A stretch of 50,758 bases of DNA from Streptomyces sp. MBT53 (lineage in GTDB: Bacteria > Actinomycetota > Actinomycetes > Streptomycetales > Streptomycetaceae). The notes beneath the pieces are model-generated. The model saw only the letters and a list, made by a program, of their open reading frames with translations, ran no database searches and was not told the origin of the DNA. A program made the translations under genes and the position numbers. The stretch lies in NCBI RefSeq assembly GCF_016654115.1, contig NZ_JAEQAZ010000065.1:22124-72881 (forward strand), in the 5' to 3' direction. Position 1 is the first letter of the stretch, and the number at the start of each line of letters is the position of its first letter. This document shows positions 25,973-33,881 of the stretch, in pieces.

Positions 25973-27505
25973 TCATCGAGATTCTCCTTGAGCGTGAGGG
26001 GCACCGTCGTGGATCGCCGACAGCAGCGCTTCCTCGGTCAGCCCGGCTCCCGACAGTTCGCCGACGACGAGGCCCCCGGCGACGACGAGGCAGCGGTGGG
26101 CGAGGGCGACGATCTCCTCGGGGTCGGAGGAGGCGAAGAGCACGGCCGTGCCGCGTTCGGCGGCGAGGCGGTTGACGACGCAGTAGATCTCGGCGCGGGA
26201 ACCGACGTCGACGCCCTGGGTGGGTTCGTCGAGGAGCAGAATCTCGGGCGTACGGAAGGAGTTGACCCAACGGCCGAGGACGAGCTTCTGCTGGTTGCCG
26301 CCGGAGAAGGCGGACGCGGGCAGCCTGGGTGCGAGAGGGCGCAGGCCGATGGATCGGGCCAGGTCGGTGAAGATCCTCCCTTCGGCGCCCCGGGACCGCA
26401 GACCGCGGCGGGCGAGCGGACGCACGGCGGGCAGCAGGGCATTGTCGTGGGCGCTGAGGCCGGCGAACAGGCCCTGGGCGCGGCGGTCTCCGGGGACGAG
26501 GGCGATGCCGGCGGCGAGGGCGTCGGCGGGGTGGGCTGCATGCACCGTCCGGCCTGCGACGCGGACGGTGCCGCCGGTGCGAGGGCGGCGGCCGAAGAGG
26601 GTTTCGAGCAGGCGGGTGCGACCGGAGCCGATGAGGCCGTAGAGGCCGACGATCTCGCCGCCCGCGACATCGAGGCCGACCGGGCCGAAGCCAGGGCCGG
26701 TGAGGGACTCGGCCTCCAGGACGGGAGGGCCGCTCACCGTCGTCTTGGGCACCGGCTCCTTGGAGGCGGACCCGGCGACAGAAGCCGTACCGGCGATCGC
26801 CTCGACCAGATCCCGCCGGTTCAGTCCCGCCATGGGCGAAGCGTGGCTGACCCGGCCGTCCCGCAGCACGGTGACCGCGTCGGCGAGCCGTTCGACCTCC
26901 GAGAGGAGGTGGGTGACGTAGACGATGGCGAGGCCCTGGGTGCGCAGGTCCTCGACGCGTTCGGCCAGCGCGCCGCTCTCGGCGGTGGAGAGAGCGGCGG
27001 TGGGCTCGTCCAGGACGAGGACCGAGGCGCTGCGGCTGAGCGCTTTCGCGATCTCGACCAACTGCCGCTGTCCCATGGGCAGATCGCCGACCCGGTCGCG
27101 GGGCGAACAGCTCGCGGCGACCCGTTCCAGCAGCCCGGCGGCGGCGTTCTCCTGAGCGCGGCGGTCGACGGCGCCCAGCCTGGAGCGCCGGGTCCACTCC
27201 TGCCCCAGGAAGATGTTCTCCGCGACCGTGAGCGGCTCGACGACACTCAGGGTCTGGAAGATGATCGCGACACCGGCCGCGATGGACTCGCGCGGGCTCA
27301 GCCGCTCGTACGCGACGCCGCCGACCTCGATGGTGCCCGCGTCGGGTGCGTAAGCACCGCCCAGGCACTTGATCAGGGTCGATTTCCCGGCGCCGTTGTG
27401 ACCGAGCAGGGCGTGCACCTGCCCGGCGGGGACGGTGAGGTCCACCCCGTCCAGGGCTTTTGCGCCGCCGAAGGACTTGGCAAGTCCGCTGATGCGCAGG
27501 GACAT
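25973..27505 (-). CDS. Sugar-type ABC transporter ATP-binding protein, two domains (RbsA/MglA-like)
   Basis: This 510-residue tandem ATPase has a canonical first domain: Walker A GHNGAGKST, Walker B VLVLDEPTAAL and ITHL-like VTHLLSEV. Its signature region reads LPMGQRQLVEIAKAL. The second domain is degenerate at Walker A (GLIGSGRT), normal for RbsA-type proteins, with signature FSGGNQQKLVLGRW and LLLDEPTQGVDVG. It is encoded directly after the binding protein (9-base gap) and would energise the permease at 24383-25378. Its stop codon lies seven bases from the IS110 remnant, so the 3' end only just escaped the insertion. Confidence 0.9.
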   Translation of the reverse strand: MSLRISGLAKSFGGAKALDGVDLTVPAGQVHALLGHNGAGKSTLIKCLGGAYAPDAGTIEVGGVAYERLSPRESIAAGVAIIFQTLSVVEPLTVAENIFLGQEWTRRSRLGAVDRRAQENAAAGLLERVAASCSPRDRVGDLPMGQRQLVEIAKALSRSASVLVLDEPTAALSTAESGALAERVEDLRTQGLAIVYVTHLLSEVERLADAVTVLRDGRVSHASPMAGLNRRDLVEAIAGTASVAGSASKEPVPKTTVSGPPVLEAESLTGPGFGPVGLDVAGGEIVGLYGLIGSGRTRLLETLFGRRPRTGGTVRVAGRTVHAAHPADALAAGIALVPGDRRAQGLFAGLSAHDNALLPAVRPLARRGLRSRGAEGRIFTDLARSIGLRPLAPRLPASAFSGGNQQKLVLGRWVNSFRTPEILLLDEPTQGVDVGSRAEIYCVVNRLAAERGTAVLFASSDPEEIVALAHRCLVVAGGLVVGELSGAGLTEEALLSAIHDGAPHAQGESR

Positions 27506-27514
27506 GGGGGCCGC

Positions 27515-28537
27515 CTAGGCGTTCTGCGCGAGCAGCGCGTCGATCTTCGCGCCGTCGGCCCTGGTCACCAGGGTGATCGGCACGTCCACGCTCGGCTTGG
27601 CCTTGCCCGCCGCCACGGCGAGGGGTACGTCGACGATCGCGTCGGCGATGTCCTGGGGTGCGAGCGCGGCCGAGGCACGGTAGAAGGTGCCCTGCTTGAT
27701 CGCGGCGAGGCACATGGAGGCGCCGTCCTGGCCGCCGACGTAGGTCTTGACGTCGGTCGCGGACCGGCCGGACTGCTGAAGTGCCTTGAACCCTCCGTAC
27801 GCTGCGGCGTCGGTGACCCCGAGGATGAGGTTGAGGTCGCGGTGCTTGGCCAGGATCGCGTTGGACTTGGACAGGCCGGTGTCGGGGTCGATGGCCTGCT
27901 CCTGCGCGACGACGTCCACGCCGGGGGCGAGCTTGGTGAAGGCGTCGATCATGCCCTTCGTACGGTCGCGGCCGAGTTGGATCGTGCTGTCGGTGAGGAA
28001 CGCGATCTTGCCCTTGCCGCCCAGCGTCTCGTTGGCCCATTTCGCCGCCGCCGTGCCGAGCAGCCGACCGCCCTCGGTGAAGCTGAACTGGATGTCGGCG
28101 CTCTGATTCTCCAGCGAGCCGCCGTACGTGACCCAGATCAGCCCGGCGTCCAGCGCGCTCTTGGCGGTCTTCTCGGTGGCCTCGAAGACCATCGGGAACG
28201 ACACGATCGCCGGGATCTTCTGGCTCACCCAGGCGGCGAGGTTGGAGGCCTGGGTGTCGGGGCTGGTCTGGTCACTGGTGGTCACCAGGCTGACGCCGTG
28301 CTTCTTCGCGCCGGCCGTGGAGAGCCTGACCAGGGTCGAGTACAGCGGAAGCTGGGTGAAGGGGTAGTCCAGGCCGATCTTCGCCAGGCTCTTGGCCGTC
28401 GATGCGTGCGGCGCGGACGTCGAGGACGTACTGGCGGGAGCGCTGCACGCGCTCAGCGCTGCGGCGGCGGTCAGGCCACCGGACAGGGCGAGGAAGTGTC
28501 TGCGGGAAGGGAGGGAATCCAGGTGCAGGGCGCTCAT
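27515..28537 (-). CDS. Ribose-type substrate-binding lipoprotein with twin-arginine signal
   Basis: This 340-residue periplasmic-binding-type protein starts with SRRHFLALSGGLTAAAAL and lipobox LSAC. The Arg-Arg-His-Phe-Leu motif suggests export by the Tat pathway before lipid attachment. The mature domain has IGLDYPFTQLPLYSTLVR and LIWVTYGGSLENQ, typical of Peripla_BP_4. ATG 28537 has GGAAGG upstream. It begins the operon continuing to the ATPase. Because the linked genes are an amidohydrolase and an LLM oxidoreductase, the ligand may not be a simple sugar. Confidence 0.87.
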   Translation of the reverse strand: MSALHLDSLPSRRHFLALSGGLTAAAALSACSAPASTSSTSAPHASTAKSLAKIGLDYPFTQLPLYSTLVRLSTAGAKKHGVSLVTTSDQTSPDTQASNLAAWVSQKIPAIVSFPMVFEATEKTAKSALDAGLIWVTYGGSLENQSADIQFSFTEGGRLLGTAAAKWANETLGGKGKIAFLTDSTIQLGRDRTKGMIDAFTKLAPGVDVVAQEQAIDPDTGLSKSNAILAKHRDLNLILGVTDAAAYGGFKALQQSGRSATDVKTYVGGQDGASMCLAAIKQGTFYRASAALAPQDIADAIVDVPLAVAAGKAKPSVDVPITLVTRADGAKIDALLAQNA

Positions 28538-28700
28538 GACGGGGCCTTCCAGGGAACCGGCGGCGGTGTGTCGGCGGTATGGCGAACAGGAAAGCCCCGT
28601 ACGTCGTCGCTCCACCATCCGTACATCTACCGACCCCGCAGGACGCCGCCCTGGGCAGGTGACGGCGGTAGGGCGTTCCGGTTACGTCGCCGAGAACCTC

Positions 28701-28748
28701 TTGTCCGGATTGCCACCCCCCTCTACCATTCGGCTTCAAACAACTTTC
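28701..28748 (+). promoter_or_regulatory. Putative promoter and regulatory box of the LuxR-type gene
   Basis: TTGTCC (28701-28706) and TACCAT (28724-28729) are 17 bases apart. CAAACAACTTTC (28737-28748) at the start site is the partner of the box before the LLM oxidoreductase gene. Confidence 0.45.
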
Positions 28749-28775
28749 CGGCTCGCCCGCTCCCAGGAGGCGAGA

Positions 28776-29801
28776 ATGCTCAGCCATCACCAGGTCGCGG
28801 CGGCCACCCGCATCGGTATGCTCACCCGCGAGCGCGACACCGCGGCGGCCGGCGCCGAGGCGCTACGCCTGCTGGCCCAGGTGCTGCCGAGCGACACCTC
28901 CACGCTGACCGCGCTCGACCCGCTCAGCGGCGCCCATGTCCGCGTCGCCGGTGACGCCAACCGGTCGCTGACCGAGGAGTTCGTCGGGACGTCCTGGTAC
29001 GACAAGGTCCTCACCGAACCACTGCCCCTGTCCATCTCCGACGAGTCCGAGCCCGGACAGCCCTATCTCCAGGGCAGGTTCTACGAGGAGCATGTCCGCC
29101 CCGCCGGCTTCCGCGACGGCATGAGCGGCGCCCTCTACCACCGCGGCCGCCACGTCGGCATGATCCACCTGGCCACCGAGCATCCCGGCACCTTCACCCG
29201 CGAGGCCCGCCACCTGCTCGCCTCCGTACTGCCCGCGCTCGCCGCACTCGCCGATCCCGCCGACCGGATCGGCGAGCACCACGGCCTGCCCGACGATGCC
29301 TCCGCCACCCTGGTCACCCCTGACGGCCTCATCGACCTGCCCGGCCGTGACCGCCCGCCGGTCCTGGGCAGCGACGAATTCCTGGCCCTCCTCAAGGAGT
29401 TCGACGCCTCCGGCGGGCGGTCGGTACGACTGCTGTGGCCCATGGCCCGCGACTGGTACCGCGTGGTCCTGGCCCGGCACACCCTCCCGCTCCCCGCCTC
29501 CCGCCCGGTCGTCCTGGTCCACGCCCGCCCCACCGCGATCCCCTACGGGCTCAGCCCCCGCGAGATCGACGTCCTCACTCGCGCCGCCATGGGCCACACC
29601 AACCAGGCCATCGCCCAGCACCTCTTCCTCTCCCCCCGCACCGTCCACACACACGTCGAGCACATGCTCCGCAAGACCGGCACCTCCTCCCGCGCCGAGG
29701 CCACCGCCCTCGCCGTCCGCGACGGCCTGCTGCGTCCCGCCCCGGGCGGCGTCGCCCACTTCGTCGAACAAGCCGGTCCGGTCACGCCACAGCGCTGGTG
29801 A
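28776..29801 (+). CDS. LuxR-family transcriptional regulator
   Basis: This 341-residue regulator has a LuxR helix-turn-helix at the C-terminus (LSPREIDVLTRAAMGHTNQA, SPRTVHTHVEHMLRKTGTSS). The N-terminal two thirds resembles a GAF-type sensor (VLPSDTSTLTALDPLSGAHV; GALYHRGRHVGMIHLATEHP). There is no receiver domain, so it is not a response regulator. A strong AGGAGG precedes ATG 28776. It is divergent from the ribose-type importer operon and probably controls it, and perhaps the LLM oxidoreductase through the shared start-site box. Confidence 0.85.
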   Translation: MLSHHQVAAATRIGMLTRERDTAAAGAEALRLLAQVLPSDTSTLTALDPLSGAHVRVAGDANRSLTEEFVGTSWYDKVLTEPLPLSISDESEPGQPYLQGRFYEEHVRPAGFRDGMSGALYHRGRHVGMIHLATEHPGTFTREARHLLASVLPALAALADPADRIGEHHGLPDDASATLVTPDGLIDLPGRDRPPVLGSDEFLALLKEFDASGGRSVRLLWPMARDWYRVVLARHTLPLPASRPVVLVHARPTAIPYGLSPREIDVLTRAAMGHTNQAIAQHLFLSPRTVHTHVEHMLRKTGTSSRAEATALAVRDGLLRPAPGGVAHFVEQAGPVTPQRW

Positions 29802-29873
29802 ACCGGAGCGTCGCCATGGCCGTGGTGCCAAAGCCCGCGCACAGTGGACTCACCCATCCAAACCGGGCCCACG

Positions 29874-30185
29874 TCACCGGAGGGGCCCGGCAAAGTTGCG
29901 CAAGTCGGCTCGGTGATCGACATCAGCCACGTCCCTCCGTCCGGTTATTCGCAGCCACGATCGAGACCGCCCCGCTGCGGGAAAAGACTTGAGGTGCAGG
30001 AGGGTTCCGGCGACGCCGTAGCAGTCGTCCGCGCCGAAGCAGGAGACGAGCGCTCGGGCTTCCTCTCCCGTGACCGGCCTTGGAATCGCGTCGAGCTGCT
30101 CGACGCGCCTGTCGATCTCTTCGCCGCTCGCCTCCCAGTCGGGGAGCGGACCGTCGGCGACGAACGTCTGCACTTCGGGTCTCAT
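29874..30185 (-). pseudogene. Hypothetical protein, probably 3' disrupted
   Basis: From ATG 30185 about 60 residues read like a genuine soluble protein (MRPEVQTFVADGPLPDWEA; RPVTGEEARALVSCFGADDC; YGVAGTLLHL). The remainder turns Arg/Ser-rich and loses coherence near 29990, suggesting a frameshift or deletion. Similar short hypothetical proteins occur in Streptomyces by memory. Function is unknown. Confidence 0.4.
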
Positions 30186-30235
30186 GGGCGATTGATCGGC
30201 TGTCTTCGTCACCGCGGGCAAGACGTCGGCGCTGG

Positions 30236-30442
30236 TCAGGCTGCCACCACGAGTGACGGCGTGGGGAACGCCGACTGTTCGTCGAAGTGTTCCAGTTTCT
30301 GGAGGCAGTGACAGAGCCCGCTGTTCATGCGGTTGAAGAGGCTGCGCTCAGCGGCTGCGTGCCAGTCGCCGTGCTCGCGTCGTCGCCGGCAGTGGGCGTT
30401 GGCACCGGCGGAGGCCCTACGGAACTGCAGCATCGATGACAT
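30236..30442 (-). mobile_element. Possible IS110-type transposase C-terminal scrap
   Basis: The segment HAAAERSLFNRMNSGLCHCL, followed by a FDEQSAF motif, resembles the tail of IS110-type transposases (NRLVGILHGCL...YDE.AW). Nothing else of the element is visible, no terminal repeats were found, and the match is short. Confidence 0.3.
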
Positions 30443-30841
30443 TCTCCGCCACGACCTGGCCGCGGACCTCCTGCCTTTGCGACCGGACGACCGCCATCAA
30501 CGCCGGTACGCACGCGATACGGCAGGACCCGTGCTCCTCCGCAGCGGCGAGCTCCGCACGGCCTTCCGGGGCTGGTCGGTGCAGGACGGGGCCGACCTGA
30601 TCAACGCGATGGCGCCGAGTCCCGGCGCCAGTGGGGCGGGCGGATCGGCCCCAACGCCCGGCCGTTCCTGATCGCCTATGCCTACCTGCTCGGCGAGTTC
30701 ACAACCTTCGAGCGGCTCGGACGGTTCATGCTGCCGAGCCTGGCCCGCAAGGTGTTCGGGACCGGGCCCGTCCTCCCGGTGCACCGCAGAACCGCCGCGG
30801 CGTTCCTCAAGGACGCGCCCGCTTCGGTGCCTCGTCCTGAG
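30430..30841 (+). pseudogene. Frameshifted relic of an unidentified gene
   Basis: Two adjoining plus-strand frames read like one protein. They are DDILRHDLAADLLPLRPDDR...GELRTAFRGWSVQDGADLI and, after a shift near 30640, RPFLIAYAYLLGEFTTFERL then GRFMLPSLARKVFGTGPVLP. There is no plausible start with a ribosome binding site. I do not recognise the family. Confidence 0.4.
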
Positions 30842-30989
30842 CACCCCTCTCCTGTGCCCCAGCCGTCGAGCACCACCCAGGGCGCAGAAGTCGGCCCCGG
30901 TCATACCCGTGAAAACCCTGTGGCAGCACTGTCGGTGCGGGCACATATGCTGCACCGAACGATCACGCGGGACCTGGGGAGGGCGCGGC

Positions 30990-31976
30990 ATGTTGGACAA
31001 GCTGTTCGGTAGGGGCGGGGCGAGACCGGCAGCGGATCCGCACGCGCTGCCCGCTCGGCGCGGGCTGACGAACCGGATGTACAAGCTGCGCGCGCTCGGG
31101 GACGCGCGAGTGCTCGCCCTGGTGGAGGCGGCCGGCGCGGGTGACTGGGCGGCGGTCAAGGCGGCACTGGCCCCCTTCGATCTCGGCCGGGACCACCAAG
31201 TACTCGGCCAGCTGGCCGAGTTGAACGGTGTCCAGGACTGGATCGGCCGGGCCGTGGAGGACGACAAGGAACACCGGGCGACGGCCCTGCTGATCTCCGG
31301 GGCGCGGCACGTCGCCTGGGGCTGGGAGGCGCGCACTCGCGCCAACGCGGCGAACGTCAGCCGGGAGCAGTGGCAGGTCTTCCACCAGCGGCTCCGCATC
31401 GCCGAGGAGCAGCTGCTGGAGTGCGCGGAGTCGCGGCCGGAATGGGTCACGCCGTGGCGTCACCTGCTCACTTCCGGCCGCGGTATGTCGCTGGGCCCCG
31501 TCGTCTGCGAGACCCGGCTGGACGCCGCCCTGCGCCGCGACCCGCTGGACCTGGAGACCCACATCGAGAGGGTGTCGCAGTTGCAGCCCCGCTGGAGCGG
31601 GGAGCCGGGTGAGGCCCTGGCGTTCGCCCGACAGGCGTTCGCGCGGGCGCCTGCGGGCCATCGCCTCGGCTGTGTCATCGCCGTCGCACACATCGAGGAG
31701 TGGGTCGAGTCCGACCGGATGAACTCGCTCATCACCCCGGAGACCCAGGACGAGTTGCTGGAAGCGGCCGAGCACAGCATCCTCCACCCCGCCTACGTAC
31801 GACGCCCCGGCTGGCAGGAAGACTTCAACACCTTCGGCATGGCCCTGTCTCTGGCCTCCGAACGCATCGCGTTGCCGCACGTCTTCCGCGAACTTCGGGG
31901 CGCCTACACCTCCTGGCCGTGGAGGTACATGCCGGAGCCGGAAAAGATGTACGCCCGCGCCCGTCGCAACGCCTGA
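30990..31976 (+). CDS. Hypothetical helical protein, first gene of the Hsp90-like set
   Basis: This 328-residue, mostly helical soluble protein has ATG 30990 behind GGGGAGGG. Alternating helices (ALVEAAGAGDWAAVKAALAP; LDLETHIERVSQLQP; ALAFARQAFARAPAGHRLG) and conserved Trp residues suggest a TPR- or SEL1-like repeat scaffold, without signal peptide or membrane segment. It precedes the Hsp90-family gene by 58 bases on the same strand, so the three genes may form an operon. Function is unknown. Confidence 0.8.
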   Translation: MLDKLFGRGGARPAADPHALPARRGLTNRMYKLRALGDARVLALVEAAGAGDWAAVKAALAPFDLGRDHQVLGQLAELNGVQDWIGRAVEDDKEHRATALLISGARHVAWGWEARTRANAANVSREQWQVFHQRLRIAEEQLLECAESRPEWVTPWRHLLTSGRGMSLGPVVCETRLDAALRRDPLDLETHIERVSQLQPRWSGEPGEALAFARQAFARAPAGHRLGCVIAVAHIEEWVESDRMNSLITPETQDELLEAAEHSILHPAYVRRPGWQEDFNTFGMALSLASERIALPHVFRELRGAYTSWPWRYMPEPEKMYARARRNA

Positions 31977-32034
31977 TCCCGGCACCCGGCCCGCCGCACC
32001 GCTCCCTCGTCGAACACTCACCCCGGACTGCCCG

Positions 32035-33879
32035 ATGACTCTGCCCCACGCCTCTTCGAGCCCGGCCGACGCCGACCGCACCTTCCAGGTGGATCTGCGC
32101 GGCCTCGTCGATCTCCTCTCCCACCACCTGTACTCAAGCCCCCGCGTCTATCTGCGTGAGCTCCTCCAGAACGCCGTGGACGCGCTGACCGCGCGGCACG
32201 CACTCGAACCGGCCGCCCCCGGTGCCCCGCTCGGCATCCGTCTGTACGCCGACGGTTCGGTGGTGCGTGTCGAGGACGACGGCGTCGGTCTCACCGAGGC
32301 CGATGTGCACACCTTCCTCGCGACGATCGGCCGCAGCAGCAAGCGCGCCGACCGGATCGCTGAGCAACGCGCGGACTTCATCGGCCAGTTCGGTATCGGG
32401 CTGCTCTCGTGCTTCCTGGTGGCCGACGAGATCCATGTCGTCAGCCGTTCCGCCCGCACTCCCGATGCCCCGGCCGTGGAGTGGCGGGGACGCGGCGACG
32501 GCAGCTACTCCGTCCGCACCCTGCCCGCATCCGCCCGTCCACGGCCCGGCACCACGGTCACCCTGACTCCCCGCGCAGACGCGGGCGAGTGGACCCGCCC
32601 GGCGCAAGTACACGCGCTCGCCCGGCACTTCGGCTCCTTGCTGCGCCACCCTGTGACCTTCGACGAGGGCACCGGCGGTGGCGCGACCGTCAACCCCGAG
32701 CCCGCACCCTGGGCGCGCACCTACCCGACGCCCGGAGCACGCTCCCGCGCGCTGGCCGCGTACGGCGAGGAGACCTTCGGGTTCACACCCCTGGACACCA
32801 TCGAGCTGGACCTGCCGGCCGTGGGTCTGAAGGGCATCGCGTGCGTGCTCCCCGAAGCAGTACCGGCCGGCCGCCGCCACGGCCACCGCGTGCACGTCAA
32901 GGGCATGCTGCTGTCCGAGCAGGCCGATGAGATCCTGCCCGAGTGGGCGTTCTTCGTCCGCTGTGTCGTCGACGCAGAAAGCCTGCGCCCGACGGCGTCC
33001 CGCGAGGCCCTGTACGAGGACGACACCCTCGCCGCTGTCCGTGACGCTCTCGCCGAACGGCTGCGCGCGTGGATCGCCCGGACCGCCGCCAGCGACCCGG
33101 AGCTCCTCGGCCGCTTCCTCCAGGCGCATCACCTGGCCGTGAAGTCCCTCGCCGTGCACGACGACGAGATCCTGCGGATGCTCCTGCCGTGGCTGCCGTT
33201 CGAGACCACAGACGGACACGCCACCCTCGACGAGTTCGCGCGCACCCACCGCACCGTGCTCGTCACCTCCAGCGTGGAGGAGTTCCGGCAGGTGGCCGCG
33301 ATCGCCTCGGCCGCCGGGCTCGGAGTCGTCAACGGCGGCTACACCTACGACCGTCAACTGGTCCACCGGCTCCCGGAGATCAGGCCCGAGGTGAGCGTCG
33401 CCGATCTCGACCCGGCGACGCTCACCGCCCATCTCGACCCCGTCGACCGGGAGACGGAACTCGCCGCCGCGGCCTATCTGGCCCAGGCCCGCGACGCCCT
33501 CGCCGTCTTCGACTGCGACGTCGCGCTGCGCACGTTCCAGCCCGCCTCGGCCCCCGCACTCCTCCTCGACAGCCGCGAGGCCCGGCACGAGCGCAGCCGC
33601 TCCCAACTCGCCCGCGAACAACAGGGCGGCGTCTGGGGCGACATCCTCGGGCATCTGCGCCAGGAGGCCCCGCGGGCCCAGCTGATCCTCAACCAGCTCA
33701 ACCCGCTGGTCCGTACCGCCGTCGGCATCGACGAACCCGAACTGGCCCGCACCAGCGCCGAAGCCCTCTACGGGCAGGCCGCGATGCTGTCCCGTCGACC
33801 CCTCAGGCCCGCCGAGTCGAGCTTGATCAACCGCTCCTTCCTCAACCTCCTCGCCCACGCCCTCCGCAAGGACAGCTGA
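32035..33879 (+). CDS. Hsp90-family ATPase (HtpG-like)
   Basis: This 614-residue protein has the GHKL ATPase domain of Hsp90. YLRELLQNAVDAL carries the catalytic Glu and the Mg-binding Asn, VEDDGVGLTEADV and FLATIGRSSKR form the lid region, and FIGQFGIGLLSCFLVAD is almost HtpG-like. The middle domain contains RPTASREALYEDD, close to the Arg-containing loop of Hsp90. The C-terminal part is divergent. Similarity outside the ATPase motifs looks low, so this is not the housekeeping HtpG but a specialised paralogue. It lies three bases from the large repeat protein, suggesting the two act together. Confidence 0.9.
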   Translation: MTLPHASSSPADADRTFQVDLRGLVDLLSHHLYSSPRVYLRELLQNAVDALTARHALEPAAPGAPLGIRLYADGSVVRVEDDGVGLTEADVHTFLATIGRSSKRADRIAEQRADFIGQFGIGLLSCFLVADEIHVVSRSARTPDAPAVEWRGRGDGSYSVRTLPASARPRPGTTVTLTPRADAGEWTRPAQVHALARHFGSLLRHPVTFDEGTGGGATVNPEPAPWARTYPTPGARSRALAAYGEETFGFTPLDTIELDLPAVGLKGIACVLPEAVPAGRRHGHRVHVKGMLLSEQADEILPEWAFFVRCVVDAESLRPTASREALYEDDTLAAVRDALAERLRAWIARTAASDPELLGRFLQAHHLAVKSLAVHDDEILRMLLPWLPFETTDGHATLDEFARTHRTVLVTSSVEEFRQVAAIASAAGLGVVNGGYTYDRQLVHRLPEIRPEVSVADLDPATLTAHLDPVDRETELAAAAYLAQARDALAVFDCDVALRTFQPASAPALLLDSREARHERSRSQLAREQQGGVWGDILGHLRQEAPRAQLILNQLNPLVRTAVGIDEPELARTSAEALYGQAAMLSRRPLRPAESSLINRSFLNLLAHALRKDS

Positions 33880-33881
33880 CG

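Noticed and set aside
25931..28954. 1007-codon open frame opposite the ABC ATPase and binding-protein genes
   Set aside because: It runs across two well-supported genes and their gap and reads as low-complexity antisense translation.
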